Assembly: GCF_001949145.1 (NCBI RefSeq)
Contig: NW_019091625.1
Location: 207,377-271,376 of the forward strand
DNA length: 64,000 nt
Direction: 5' to 3'
Source: Acanthaster planci
Taxonomy: Eukaryota > Echinodermata > Asteroidea > Valvatida > Acanthasteridae
Shown here: positions 1-14,200 of the stretch, piece after piece
Layout: each line of letters begins with the position of its first letter
Numbering within the stretch: the first letter of the stretch is position 1
Program-made: the position numbers and the translations under genes
The notes under the pieces: generated by a model
What the model was told of the DNA's origin: nothing
What the model saw: the letters and a program-made list of their open reading frames with translations, nothing else
Databases searched by the model: none

Positions 1-2720
1 TGCATAGGACATCCAGGTTGTTATCTAGTGTGTCTCGATGACCCATTTTATTCGTTGCAGGATCTTAACCGATTTTTTATTTCACATGCACATTTGCGCA
101 TACATCATTGATGTCCTATCAATGACAATACCCTGTCACATTTTCTTCTTCAAGTGCAGTGAAATATAGCCCTATCTCATACTCAGCAATCCCATGGGCC
201 CTGCACATGATCCAGCAACAGCTTCTTTATGTGGTCAATACCAGTGACCGACATTTGTATTTGGCATGATCTAGTGTTAGCTCCCAGACGTTTGTGATTT
301 TTTTTAAGGGGTGGTAGTCACTCTTTGTTGTTTTTTCTTGCCCAAAATTGTTTATTCGTGCATAAAACAGTTAGCGCTTTACACCCTTTGATAACTGTGT
401 ATAATGATCAACTTTGTAATGTATTCAACTCTGTGAATTGTGTTTGTCTGCAGAGTTGTGATTCCCTAGGACTTGTGTTCAATTCTTGCCCAGACCATCG
501 TCAGATAGCACTGTCATCCTGTAAATTAAGGTCCCTGTTTGTTGAAGTTTTCTTGAGTACATGTTCAGATATATTCACACTTAACAAATGTCTAATATCC
601 TGTCCAGGCTAAAGTTTCCTAATTTCTCCTTGCATTTCATGCATGTTGCAGTGTCTCCTTTCTTTAAAGTTTACTTACAAATCCTTTGTTAAATATTAAA
701 CTTGCTACATTGCCTCCCTACATACTCTAAATTTGTTGACCTGGAATTGTCAGAGTCAACTCTGATGAAAATTAATATTTGATGTTCATTGCATTCATTT
801 TGCGCTGCTAAATTTGGAAACTCATTTCCAAGAAAAATTGGTAGTAGGCAAGGCAGAGAAAATTTTTTTCTTTGATAGTTTTGCATATTCCTTAGCACTT
901 TTCTCATTGTTTCCTCTCTGTTTAGGTTTTTGGTGTAACAAAAGGAACTGGGCTTGTTTTATAGACACACCTTCAGGATTGTAAGAAAAATGACTCACAA
1001 CATCCAGGAGTTAGGTGACACATTTGAACTCTGAAATGGGTTTTGCATTCCTCTTGTGGCATTTTCATACATTTAGATGGAAATCTCTGGTCTGAATCTG
1101 GACACGTCGTCATGAATTTTGACACGTCCAACAGCATAGCGAAAGAAGTAGAAAGACTCGAGATTTAATATAATGTGAACATTTATGCAAGCTCCATCCC
1201 CACTTTTGGACCTTACATATTGAGACCCAACCCTTTCCTCCTGGGAAGGATTAAATGGCAGCCTACACAGTCCAACAGCTAGGAGCAGTGAATTCATGAA
1301 TACCAAATCGAACGTTCTTAAAGGTGTCAGGTGCTGCCTTCAGATGCATGGTTGTGTGTGCTGAAAATGTTGCACAATTGCGATTTCAGCGTATCCAGAA
1401 GGGGTTTTCTGGTGATTTTGATACTTTCAGCATGCTGCACAGTCCCAGTCACTTCAACTGTACAAATTTTCTGTGGAACATCAAGATGGACTTAGGGTCA
1501 GATTTACTGTCAGGATAATCCTGTGAAACGTTATGGTCCCGTTTAGGGCAGTAATGAATAGAAACCATTTTGTTTTGTGTTAATTTTGCTCATTTACTTG
1601 TGACGGTAGCTCAGGAGGGTTTTTTTTTTGGGGGGGGGGTTGTTGCACCTCAAGCCTGTATCCTTTCCCCCTTTTCCTGTCTTCATCCTTGGAATTTACT
1701 TATGTGCTCTAGTCGTAAACTAGTCATCATACTCTACGTATAATTGAAATCAAGGAATGGAATAATGGACAATGTACTATGAGTGAGTCTCTTTCTGCAG
1801 GCTGCTTAGTTTTGAAGTTCTTCGTGAGGAAGATTTCAGAACACGAAGCCCAGCCTTTTCCAGCGATGAAAAGATAACTTTGTCTTGCGGCCATTTGCAT
1901 CAAGACTGAGGCAATTTCTCTAAATTAAATTCTTATTTGAAAGGTTTAATGACAACTGACATGCTTCGCGGAGCCAGGAGTCCGGCTTTTCAGGGAAAGT
2001 CAGTCTCCAATATTTGATCAGGATTTGAGAGGATATCTGCTGATTCGTCTGCCCTGTCTGAAGTTGTAAATGAAGGAAGGGCATAGCTCATGTGATGACA
2101 AAAGAGGTCTAGTATAGGGAAGCAAGTGAGTTAACCACACACAGATACACGTACAGGGGTTATCAACGTTTCTCGGAACCTTGAATTAGACTAATATTGT
2201 CCAGCAGCCAAATCCAGCCTTGGTTTGTATTCTCTGTGGGACTTATTATAGGGTATGTGATTCCTGTTTAACAAGAAGTCTAGAACTCGTGACATTTTAC
2301 ATTCCATAATAAAGGGCCACAGTGTGGTACCAGATGATTGAGAAATAGACTGTTTGATTAACATAAAATGTACTATGCTACACGTTAATATCCCCCCCAT
2401 CTAATTGCTATATTGGTAATTGAAAGTTCCATTTCATTGTCACAGTTGGTGAGTCTATTCCGTGGCTCTTTGCACGGCAACAGACAATACCAAGAACGGT
2501 CTCTTCAAACATTGTATACAGATGAAGAAATTCATGGACTCATACACCTGCAGTTATGTATTGTTGTGATGCAGGGATTTGTGCAGGATGTATTCAGGTG
2601 TTGTAAAAAACAAGTAACAAATAACATAAAACTCGTCTACATTCATGCCATGGATCATTCCATCCGTCACCTTGTGGAATTTATGTTACCATTGCACTTG
2701 AAAGATGTTTGTTTCTTGTG

Positions 2721-2746
2721 TACATGTAGTACATGTACTACATGTA
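2721..2746. repeat. Perfect 26-base palindrome of TACATGTA words
   Basis: TACATGTAGTACA followed by its exact reverse complement TGTACTACATGTA. It is the strongest example of a TACATGTA-type word that recurs through the window (about 3228, 11829, 37408, 38134, 53415, 50044). Confidence 0.95.
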
Positions 2747-5700
2747 TCTTTAAAGGAAGAGGACATGTATGAGCGTAGGGTGTGCAGCTTGGGTCTGTCG
2801 ATAGTTGAGTTTTTTAATCGTGTACTTATGGCATTGCTTTGTCTCTGATCCAAGGGTTGTTGACTGGGATGGAGACTGGAACATAACATGCAGAGTATGA
2901 TTGGGAAGCCAATTTATCAGGGTGTGAAGAGCAAAATCCTCATGGAAAGTACAGTTGTTGATGTGACAACGTTTGTTTTGCTTCGCTTTCATGTGGACTG
3001 TCAACTGACCCTGACTGTGTGAGCGTGGCCATGTACTATGCTCAGGTACAGAGTCATTCTTTTTTGCTGCCTCATTGGGGAGGGGTGTGGATGTTCACAT
3101 TTATTGCCTCTGTTGAAGCAATGTTCTTCTTTAGTTGTGTGGGTGTCCATGTAACTTGGACAGAGTCTGTTGGGGATTGACCTACATGTTCAAGAGTAGT
3201 TGGGCAGCAACCCTCAACAAAGTACATGTACATGTATTTTGTCTGACACTGCATGTTATGTTTCAAAGTTATTGATTCACTGTGAGTTACAAACCTAAAC
3301 CATATTTGTGTTAGTGTGAAAAACAGACAACCTGAATTTATTGTTCTGGTGAAAGAATGCTAACTCTCAGCAGACCTGTATTTGAAAACAAAAATACGGG
3401 TTTACTGTTAACGTTTGACACTGCAGTGCCCTAAAGAAGAAGGTACCCTTGAATCATAATGCTGTGAGCTTGAGAACTCAGTCTGTAATGTCAGTCTGTA
3501 ATGTGAAAACCACTAATGTTGTAATTGGCCTTGCAAAGCAGTTGAGGATGTGTGTCTTGGATAATGCCTCAGCAAATACAACAGATTGTAATGATTAGGG
3601 AGAATGGTCCGTGGATTACGCTTTGATTGACAGTTTTGGCATTTCCATGAATTGGCTTTAGGGCCGGTGATGCGTTTCACATCTGGTGCTCTCTGGCCCC
3701 ACTATACCTTTATGTCTGGCATTTCTGTCATCGTCAGCCAGCCTGCCTTCATCGTCTTTGTTCCCCATTTGAAACGTTTTGCCGAATCGGTGCATCTCGA
3801 CTCTTCATCATCTTTGTCATCATCGGCCAATGACCGAGCTTGTCGTCTCATTTCCAAACAGTCGCTCCCCTGCCCAATTCCTGCTCCTCATCAGTTTTCT
3901 ACGCTTGCTCATTCCTTCCCGTCTCTTGCTCTCTGTTCACATTTTAAGGAGCACTCCTGCAGCAATTTAAGAAAAAAGAAAAAAAAAAGATGTACATGAC
4001 AGGAATGAGAAACAAGTGTGCGTCAATCAAAGTCCGATTAGACGCAGGGGCGATTTGGAAGCGGGGCAAGTGTAGCGAGCCGAGTAGCGAGGGTGTGGAA
4101 AGAGCTGTTTACAGAGCACTTCAGAAGTTTTAACCTTTACTGAAGGGCGCCGTTCAGAGTGTGATACCGAGCCAGTATGTTATTTGGCCGCACATGTCGC
4201 CAATGATAATGAATCTCTTCCCTCCTCTCCCCTTTCCCACCTATCCCCCCCCCCATCTGCGCTCAGGAGAGAGCTAATGAGGTGCGATGTTAGAGATGGG
4301 AGCCGGCTCTCCAAGACGTGCACAGCAATAAACCATGAATGCAGTGTGGACCCCGAGCGCTTCCTCAGAAATTTTTTTCCTCCGCAGCCATATTTTGGGA
4401 TGCCAACTTTAGTGCTGACATTAACAGTCCCTGTGATCAGTTGTGTCTTCCCACTCTCATCGGTTGGAGCTTAATGCTAGAGATGCAAAAGCCTATCCTA
4501 CTGAAGAATAGATCTGAATGAATGTTTGGGAATACCCCCTCAACGTCACTCTTTTGCTTCTGTGTGTTGCGCCAGCTAAATCCTGGACACATGAGTATGT
4601 CCTGCTGGTTTGTTCTCCCCACTACAATGTCGAACAAAACATGCAATACAGGAAGTGTATTTTAATTTCTTCCTCTGTTGACAGGAAATGATTGACCAAG
4701 AGGATTGGTCCTGAGCCAGAAGCTGTTTGGCATCAGTGTGATCGAAAAACAAGAAAACAGGATTGGAAATATGGGGTTCTGTACTATCATGTTGAAGCTT
4801 GTGTTAAAAGGGCACCAGTATAAATGGTATTGGGTGTAACTTGAAAAAATCTCTCATACATTTCTGGACAGTGGGCACTTCCCTGGTAGGCAATAACATC
4901 ACAAACTTGACCTCACAAGTTTGCCTTCTTATTGGCTTTTGCGCCAAGTATGAACCAGCCCTAAGAAAGGCCAGAAATATGTGATTAGTTGTGCATTGCT
5001 TTAATCCTGCGTGACCTCATGACTTGGTCCATTTGCCATTCCTCATTTTCCAGTAACCTGGGATTCCATATTCATTAGTACAGATTGAGCATGTTCATAC
5101 TAGTGTTAACCTTAGAAAAGAGGACATACATTGTGTAAGTGCAAGGGCAGTAATTGACCTTCTTCATGGGGAAGCCATTTTTGATCTTGATCCTTGAATC
5201 TGTCTTATTCAAATGGGGTTGTATGAGACTATTTTGGGTTTCAAACCTCCTTTTAATTTTTTTTTAATGCGGCTTAAAACATCTAGATATAATTTATCAG
5301 GAGTTTTAAATTATTCTAAACAAAACTAGCATGAATTTGTACAAACTTTTTTTTGCTGCTTTTTATAATCTCAGGTTCCTGACATGAAACGTTTTACCTC
5401 ACTTTGCATTCAAGATGGCCGGCACCTGAATACAGTCTGTCAAAGCTTCAGTTGTTAGCTGCAACCCCACCCCGTCTTCTATTCACAGGTCCCAGATTGC
5501 TTAAATAGGAAAATTCATGGAGACATTTACTAATGTGAATGACAATTTTCACTTCCATTGTCCAAAAGGAAAGTGCAGATACGAAAGTGTTGGCAGGCTG
5601 GATCCCCGTAATTTATTGCAGATGTAGTTTTTCTCTTGCGTGTAGATCAATTAAATTTAGACTTCCTGAAACCTGCATTGTACATGTATTGGCATTCACC

Positions 5701-6445
5701 TTTCCAGTCAACCCCGGCACAGTGCACCTGTATTATTACTAACCAGGTAATGCCTTGAAAAGGAAATTCTTTTGTAGTTTTTTCACCCACACACATAAAT
5801 TTATTTCACTTGATCGGATTTATTCCCCCAAGGAGGGAGTTCTATCAGAACCTATTTAGTAAAGGTGCGAGAATGTCCCGACAAAAGCAATACATATATT
5901 GCATTTTTTGCATTTGGGTCCAACCCTACATGCAGTGCTCCGTCAAGGAGTCCAGTTTTGGTGAATTTTCTATCCCATGTTCACAGCTTAGCAACTCCAC
6001 TCACAGCAACTTTCTTTCTTTCTTTTTCTCCCTATAACTAAAATACTTGTACATGTCTTCGATTTGGAATGCATATGTTTCTTTTACCTCTATCAACTGT
6101 GTGCTGCACTTTCAAGATGCACTTTTTGAGATGCAGATGGCCTTGAGAAACAGCTGCCTGGGCTTGGACAGGTTGGGAGAGGGGACGTAAATGCCGGCTG
6201 TGTGTCCTGTCACATTTGTGAGGCGTGAAAAGTGGTGGGAAAGATTGCTGCAAGAAATTGACAGCAGAAAATAATACTTGTGCTTTGGGCTTGTGATGAG
6301 ATGCATGTTTGTTATTCTGTCATTAAAAATATCGGTTTGACTTCAGGTCTGTGCTTCGGTGTTCAAGTACACAGTGTATGTAGAGGGCAGTGCACAGGTA
6401 TGTGTCTGTTGCAGGAAGTGAGTTTGTGCACCCTTCAGTGTTGGA

Positions 6446-6697
6446 GGTCTCGAGACCTGGTCTCGGTCTTGAGACCGTCTCAAGACCTTTTTTTGAGGTC
6501 TCGGTCTTGGTCTCGGCCTACAAGAGTCTCGGTCTTGGGAGGGTTGGTCTCGGCCTCGGGAGAGCTGGTCTCGGTCTTGGTCTCGAACTGCAAAAGTCTC
6601 GGTCTCGAAGTTCTGGTCTCGGTCTTGAAAGAGCTGGTCTCGGTGTTGGTCTCGGTCTCGAATGCCTCGGTCTCGGTCTCGAACATAAAGGTCTTGA
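6446..6697. repeat. GGTCTC/GGTCTTG minisatellite
   Basis: About 250 bases built almost entirely from GGTCTCG and GGTCTTG words with short interruptions. It opens with the palindrome GGTCTCGAGACC. All long ORFs across it (for example GLGLGRAGLGLGLEL on + and TETETSSF on -) are translations of the repeat, not genes. Confidence 0.95.
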
Positions 6698-9600
6698 CTA
6701 CAACACTGGCACCCTTAAGACCAATATGGCATTGTTGTTAGACACCTTGTTTGAATCTCACCAAATATCTTATACTGTGCAGAAACTAATACTGCCATGT
6801 CTGTGTTTCATGGGGGCTCCACCTTGCTCAGTCAGCCTGCACAATCTTTCGCAAACTTCCTGGTCAGCTTCAGATAATCTGCCAAGTGCTACGATGACAA
6901 TTGGAGAATGATCTTACCTGGCCGAATCAATCCAGTGATTGATGAAGTTTCAGGTTCCCTTGAATTGGAGTTGTGATCACCGAATGGAATGTTGTGAAGG
7001 AGCACCAGTTAATTGCTCATGGTCACACAGGAGAGGTCCAGTTTTTGGGGACACACTGTGCTCATGCAGTTTATATGATGAAGGGTACGCAGATCTTTTT
7101 GTCTTTTGAATGGGCACAAATCTGTACAAGTATTTCTTTTGTGCACAGTTTTTGTCTGGATAATAATACTTGACATGTCTTTGAATCCTTGTCAAGAAAT
7201 GTTCGTTATGTCACAAGGTGACGTATTTGATGTTTTGTTTTGATCTTACACGTACATGTATATCACTTTAATCCACTGTATACTTCATGCCATAATCCCT
7301 GAATTTTGGAAATTACAGCAATGCATTAAAACAATGAACAAAAAAAAAAGCTGCAAGTTTATTAAGGGATAGACCACTTTGTGCCATAGAATGGTTCCAT
7401 ACATTTGTAATGTTCAGACAGCTTGTCAGGGTTGTTATCACTTTTTGACAAGGTCGCTGATGACATCATTGATGGCATTGACACCTTGCATGGCCCTTGT
7501 TAAGGATTGCCATGCTGTTAAACTTGCTGCCTTAATCGCAAAGGGAAGCTGACTATTAAAGTGTTTGAGGTGTTAATCTTTGTAAGCAAAACCAGGAGAA
7601 ACATAGACTCTTTGGTTTTGAGAAACAGAGCTTTGAAGCCGGGTTTCAAGTGCAAAACTCAATTCTAGTAACATAACACTGGACTCTTTGTTCAAAATAT
7701 ATGTATGAAGGTGAGATCTCACAGATATTGAATGATTGACTCTCGGGTAATCTCAAGGGAACAGGTCCTGAATTAGCTCGCTGATTAAGTCGTGATTCAT
7801 GCCTGTTTTTCTGCAGTAAATTTGCTTTTGTCTTTAAAAAGTGCATTTCCCTATCTACATTGATGGATAATAAATAACATGCATGTGAAAGTAAAAAAAA
7901 AGCATTATTGCACAACTTTTTAAATCCTACTGGCTGGTATTGAGAGACAAACATGTACAAAGTAGTTGATTTCAGAAGACAAAAGTTGTCTTTTTCAAGC
8001 ACCTGTCTCAGTGTAAAGTAAATAAAGTGAAAGAAGGGAGAAACTGCAATTTTTCACTCTGCTGGTACTTCATAAAATAAAAAGACTTTTGTGATTGGCT
8101 GCATGAGTTCGTGTAAAAAGCGTACAGGGCAGAAATCAAAAATTAATTGAAAATGTGGCTTATTTTACCTGTATCTAATGAGTTTTTTTATGGTGTTTGT
8201 AATTTCTAGAGTTACAAGTGCTGAAATCTGAAACATATATAATGCTCTGACATTTTGAGTTGCAGTAGAGTTGAGATTACTTTGGTTTCAGCTGTGTGTT
8301 TTTTTGTAGTTTTCTGTTGTTGGTATCGTTTTATGTGGTATACCCAGAGTGAGGAAATTTAATCCCTACCAGAATATACTAAAAACCACAGAAAGAAAAA
8401 TCATGATAGGTAATACCAACAATAGCACACAGAAGGATTTACAATTGTTTTTCCACTGAAAATTGAAGCTGTATCTTTGGCCAAAGCAACCAAGGGGAAG
8501 ACTATTTATGTCCCTCTTTTTCTTACTGATTGTTGGTATATTTGTCCAGGCTGATGGCATGTCTCGCTCGCACTTGTCTGCATCCCCTGGGTCCCGGAGG
8601 CCTGGGGCTGTTTTTATCAGAAGTGCAATTTCCATCACTCCGGAGACTTGTCAACTAATTCATTTTATGATCTTTCTTTTTTTTCCTCTGTCAGGTGTAG
8701 ACAAACTTTATTTCCTTTGAGGCAGTCGGTTGCTCTAGTACTGTACATGTACAATACAATCCTACATTTAGTTTTAGGTTGGGGTTGTTGCAAGATGACT
8801 TGCCAGTCCTTGAAATTGGAGGGATTCTGTGAGCAGAATCCATATTCTGTGAACAGACTCCAAATCTCTGTGTAGTTGGCATTCATTAAGGCAAGCATCA
8901 GCCCATATGTAGAGCTCAATTCTCAGTAATATATTTTGCTCTTCAAAAATCTTCAATAGAAGGAATGTCTGTGGTTGCACTTCTTGTGTAATGTAACAAG
9001 AGATGCTGACAGCTTTCATTGGGCCTGCCTTCTCAGTCTTTCCACTAGGCTCGTGCATGCGCCTGGCGCACACGTGATCGACCATATATTCCAATGCAGT
9101 GACTTCCCACCCAAGGACAATGTATACTATGCAAAAAGCATGCCCTCCCTTGTTCCAGCTCATAGCAGGTAGTGGGCAGTAGGCAAGGCTCTAGAGCTAC
9201 GTGCACATGTAGGTTCATATGTGTACGTGTACTTTACTGTTTAGTGTGAAAGTGAACCAGGTGTTTGGCTGCAAAGTATACACATAGGCCTACATTGGCC
9301 GCTTCAAATGTTTACTTGAATTATCTGTTGAGAAGCTTTGGTCCAAAGCTTAGTTGTTTGCAAGATGCACCCTTTTTGTCTGCCCTTGAGGCCTACACAT
9401 ACACAGATAATAAATGATCAAAGTTCCTCTCTGAGGACATCTCCGACTTTAAATCACGATACGCTCTCACCGTAACTTTGTAAACATAACCACATTCAGT
9501 CCTCAGTTGACAAGGAGACAGCGTTCACGGTCTCCAATTACTGCCAATTAACCTTCTTTTTCATCTCTTACTCCTTCCGTATCCCACACACGTGTCAGGA

Positions 9601-11246
9601 AGATAGGGGCGAGGACTATTTGCACAATTGATCAGCACTCCTGCCAGTTGTGACAGGCTGGCGGGTGTAGGACTCAAATCGAAGAGCTACCCTCGTCAAT
9701 GTCGGCATTTGGATTGCCCCTGTTGGTTCAAGAACGAGGGCCAAAGCACTGGCATGTCACATCTTGAACTGACCACACTTGTTGCATCTTGCAAGTTTGC
9801 TCCTTCGTCCTGCTTAGAAATAATGACTGGAGATGAACTTAGCACCTATGCGGTGTATTTATCTCCTGATCAACAATCCCTCTTTCTACAGGATGCAATT
9901 TTCCATGGATCAGCTGATTTTGTCGTTTTTCACTTCACACTCATGCCATTGAAAATTGAAAAACACCGTACTAAGTCTTGGAAAGATTGGAATCCAAGTT
10001 GCATGCCTGCCTCTAAAAGTTTCAGTATCATGACACAGGGCTTCCGACCATGCTGGAAATCAGAAAAAACCTTGAAAATTAACTTCCCGTTGTCCAGTCA
10101 GGGAAATGTCAGAGAATTTGAGAAAAATGCTTCAAATCGGAGGAAAGTGTGGAAAAAGTGGTCAGTGGGTGTATTTTGTTCATGTCTGGTATAAGTATGT
10201 CTTCCACAACGTTGGGGATGTGGCAAACTGGAAAATAGGGAGAAATTGTCATCCTGAAATTTTGGCAATTGAACAGCAAAAACTCAGGGAAAGATCAGGG
10301 AATTTTTTTTATGAATCCTGCACCAAGTTGAGATTAAGTTCAAATACTGTTTACACTACAGTGCATCGCTAAGAGATTTCGTTATCTGTCTCACAGCACT
10401 TAATGAGAAAATGGTCGACATCTGCATACAAAATGGTATTCCTTCTGTGTAATGAATCTGTAGGTTTTATCATTTGTTGACGCATGATTTCATTTTAACC
10501 TGAAATTCTTGTACAAGAATAACAATAAGTGTGTTGACAAGACACTTACATGGGTTTGTGTGACACCATGTATGTGTATATAAACATGAAGAATGGAAGA
10601 TTTTTACTGCATGATCCAAGGTATCACATGGAATTTGTAGGGCACATATTATTTTGAATTACTTCTGTTGCTTGAAATAACCTTACAAAAGTTGCTGTGA
10701 ATCCCCTTAGCATCATGTTTCTACTCTTCAGGTTTTTGTTTTGTCCATGGATTTTTCTGTCAAAGTATAATGTCCGCTGCCCTTTTTTCAGGTAAATTTC
10801 TTGTGCGACTACAGCAGGGGTAGCCATCTGCCTATGCTTGTCGAAAATGCTTTCTTCAGCGGGAACAGCATTACATGTGATGCAGACTAGCCGGCGGGAA
10901 CAAATTTGATGATCCTACAGGGACTTGGAGAAGCATGGAGTGGCTGCGATACAAAATGCTTCTTCAATGTTTTATTACAATATGGCACCCCCCCGACTAT
11001 AATAAAGCCAAGGGTGACGTAAGCAGAGCGTTGTTTATTGCGTCTTCATCTCGTGGGCGGCTTTTCAATTACTCGTATTTGGCCTCTCCCACTTGGAAAT
11101 CTTGAACGGCATAGAAAGCGGCACCTTCAAACACATCGTGGCAGGCCCTGCGGGGAAACATGACAAGGGGACGTGTCAAGAAGAAATTGTTCCTTGTTTT
11201 GCAAACTTCCCAGTGGAAAGGGGAGGGGGAGCTAGGTTAGAGAGAC

Positions 11247-11292
11247 AAAAAAGGAAGAAAAAAGAAGGAAAAAAGGGGGGGGGAGAAAAAAA
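11247..11292 (+). repeat. 46-base uninterrupted polypurine tract
   Basis: Only A and G over 46 bases, in a wider A/G-rich stretch at about 11214-11305, including a run of nine G. Such tracts can adopt triplex DNA. Confidence 0.9.
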
Positions 11293-14200
11293 CAGAAGCA
11301 AGCCCCAGGGGAAGAAATGGATAGTTTACAAAAGGAAACTAAGATGTTTTTGTTGTGGAGAATTGAGCATTTTGTCATTGACAGTGGATGGCTGTTACCA
11401 GCTTTCTTTTTGTGTGTGTTTTACATTTTCCCCCTTACCCATATGCGATATTCTTCTTTGTGTCAGGTCAATTGAATTGTGAGGGAAAATTCCCTCATTG
11501 TTACAAATGAAACTGATGAATTGAAACCTGATAATGACAAGTCCCAGTGTTTCTCTCTTTGTTTTGCTGTGTGCAACATTCTCATTTTTCATTTCAAAAT
11601 TGCATTTTGCTGTCTGTCCAAGATCCTAATAATTTGCATGCACAGTAAATCATTACAGCGTGAATCATAGGTTCATAGGAGGGATGTGCGAATCTATCCC
11701 TAGTGTGTACAGCGACTTGAAACTAAATTATGCATGAATTCATAGCCTTGTTCATAAACCAGTTCACTAACAGCCAATTAAGAGTTTGCTTGGGCGAGCA
11801 AATACATGTGTACTACATTTATTTGTATATGTACATGTACAATGTATGTGCAAAGAAGTATCCCAGGTGGCTCTGAATTTTCTCAACCCAGACCCTGAGG
11901 ATATTTGAAAATTTCCTGAAGGATTGAGGATCGAAAAAGTTAAGTCAAGAAAATAGCACAGGTTTTTTCTCCCCATTTCCTGTTTCCCTTGCTGCCTCCA
12001 TTAAGGGGGGGGGGTTACATCTACATCTACATGTATGTGGCTTTTTGTCCGTAGCACTTAAATGTTTAGCTGTAAATGGAGGTTTAAAGCTTTGATAAAC
12101 AAAGCTACAATTCCCCAGTGGGTTTTACATCCTGGATCTGCAATATGATCATAATGGGACTTCTTGGAGGGAGCCTCAACCTTGATTGGGCTTGTCTTTT
12201 TTTTTTAATGCACATGTATTTGGACAAATGCTTTTGCCATTTGTTGTCAGCAGTTGTTTACTGGTAGAATCAGATCAGGTATGTCAAAGGTTTAATTAGT
12301 CTTGTAGATCTGTCCCAGATATAGCTTTCAAATATGTTTGGTAGGCTCCAGTTTAACTACATCAGGAGACAATAATGCAGTATCTGATACATTGCTCAAT
12401 GCATGGGTAATTGAGTCTGAATAATTTATTGCAACAATCATATTTTTTGATTAGTGTTTCAATTCTTGGTTGCTAAGTAAAAAAAGATGAGTTAAATAGG
12501 GTTGTATGATGTACACTTCTGGTTATTTTGTGATACAAGTTGTCATAGAGCTATTAATTTCTGGCATGGCTCCTACGGGTAGTTGTGCGTTGCAAGAAAT
12601 GACAAGACAACTTACAATTGTTCATGGCATAAATGTCTGCATTGACATTACATGTTGACAGTACCTAGGACATTGGCACCTTTGTTTTGATTTGTATGAA
12701 CGAAAACAACACTTGCTGAGGGGAAGTCCCTCATGATGGCTATTGAGTAAACCATGTTTTTTGCCACAAGATAAATTATATAAGATAAATTATAAAGACT
12801 CCTTAATTGTATATTACTGATTAATTACATCAGATTTGTCTTGGGATATGACTTGCGCTGAAGTCCTAACTTCTCCTTGAAAAAAATTGAAACTGGAGCC
12901 AAGCTTTTATAGATTCTCCCATAGGTTAGCAGATTCAAATTCATTGCCGCAAAGGTAGCGAAAAGGCTCACAAATTGTTTTTAAGCGGCTTATTGTGTGG
13001 GCTGTTTTTTAGAACACTGCTAATGTCAAGATGGTTGAAGAGGGTTTTCTTTCTCAAGTTTTAACCTGCATGCTGATTTGTGCGTGGAATACATTTTTGG
13101 AGTGTTCGTATAATGACCATGGGGAGACTCTGCTCAACGTGTTGGTAGTTTACTGGCCTGTGCTACGTTTTGCGTGTTTATCTTTTCTGTTTGTTCAAAT
13201 GCATTTATCTGCAAGTTTCATGAACATAGACCTACCAGCAAACTGATACCTTTCAAGAGTCAACATAGTTACTTTTCAATTTACTGCTACTAGTGCGTCA
13301 CTAGTCTTGTGCTTTATTTTTCTATTTTACATGTGTCTGATCGTGGATCCAACCTCGGGAATTTCTGAAAAGAGAGAAATAATTCTTTCGTCTCTTTATT
13401 TAGCATGTTTAAATCAAATTTCTTTTTTTTTTTTAGAAACAAGCCACATTTGACCAAAAAAGTCCAAATGGAAAAGGTATCTCGTGTTGAGTTGCATTTG
13501 AGCAAAATAGGAGGGACTTGAATTCCATGAATGTGCTAGAAATATGTACATGTAACGGGAGTGGGTGCTCTTCAGAACTGAAGGGCGAATTACCCGGTCA
13601 GAAGGCTGCCATTTTGTCACCTCTAAGAGGACGGTCTGAAGACCTCTATGGCCCCGGAAATACAATTAGATCTCCGGCCATCAAAAATCTGTTGAAACCC
13701 TAACTGGCGTTTCCTCGGTTGGCGAGCCTTGGTAGCTCCCGTGCAGGAAATTGCCGTCATTCCAGGCACGTCCACAGTAGTTGGGAAGAGAGGAAGAAAA
13801 TAAGCTTGGAAGCGTTACAAGTCACCTACATGTACCTCTAGTTTTTGGTCAAGTGGCATTTTCTTGCTAGCTTTATTTTGGGGGGGGGTTGTCTTCATGT
13901 TCTTACCTTTGGTCAGACATCGCTGTGAGGGGTTTCAAGGAGGTCGCAGAGAGATTGGCTTGCATCTTGGTGAAGGGGGGGTTGTTAAGGTGAGCTTCAG
14001 TTACACATAATGAAGGTGGGTTTGGTCCTTAGGTGTCGATCAAGCCATCCAGGCCCAGGGTAGTTTTTAAGTGGAGTGCAGTGCCAGAGATAGGGCAAAA
14101 TTGGTCTTGCTTGAAACTTGACATGGAAGTATATAAAACCAGAAATTGGGAAGCGCCACTTATTTGAAAGTGCACAAAGGACATTTCTCACATGTCAGCT

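Noticed and set aside
6280-6911. Two overlapping ORFs of 153 and 173 codons
   Set aside because: They are translations of the GGTCTC minisatellite.
9628-10194. 188-codon ORF in intron 1
   Set aside because: No motif, no acceptor or donor support, and composition like the surrounding noncoding DNA.
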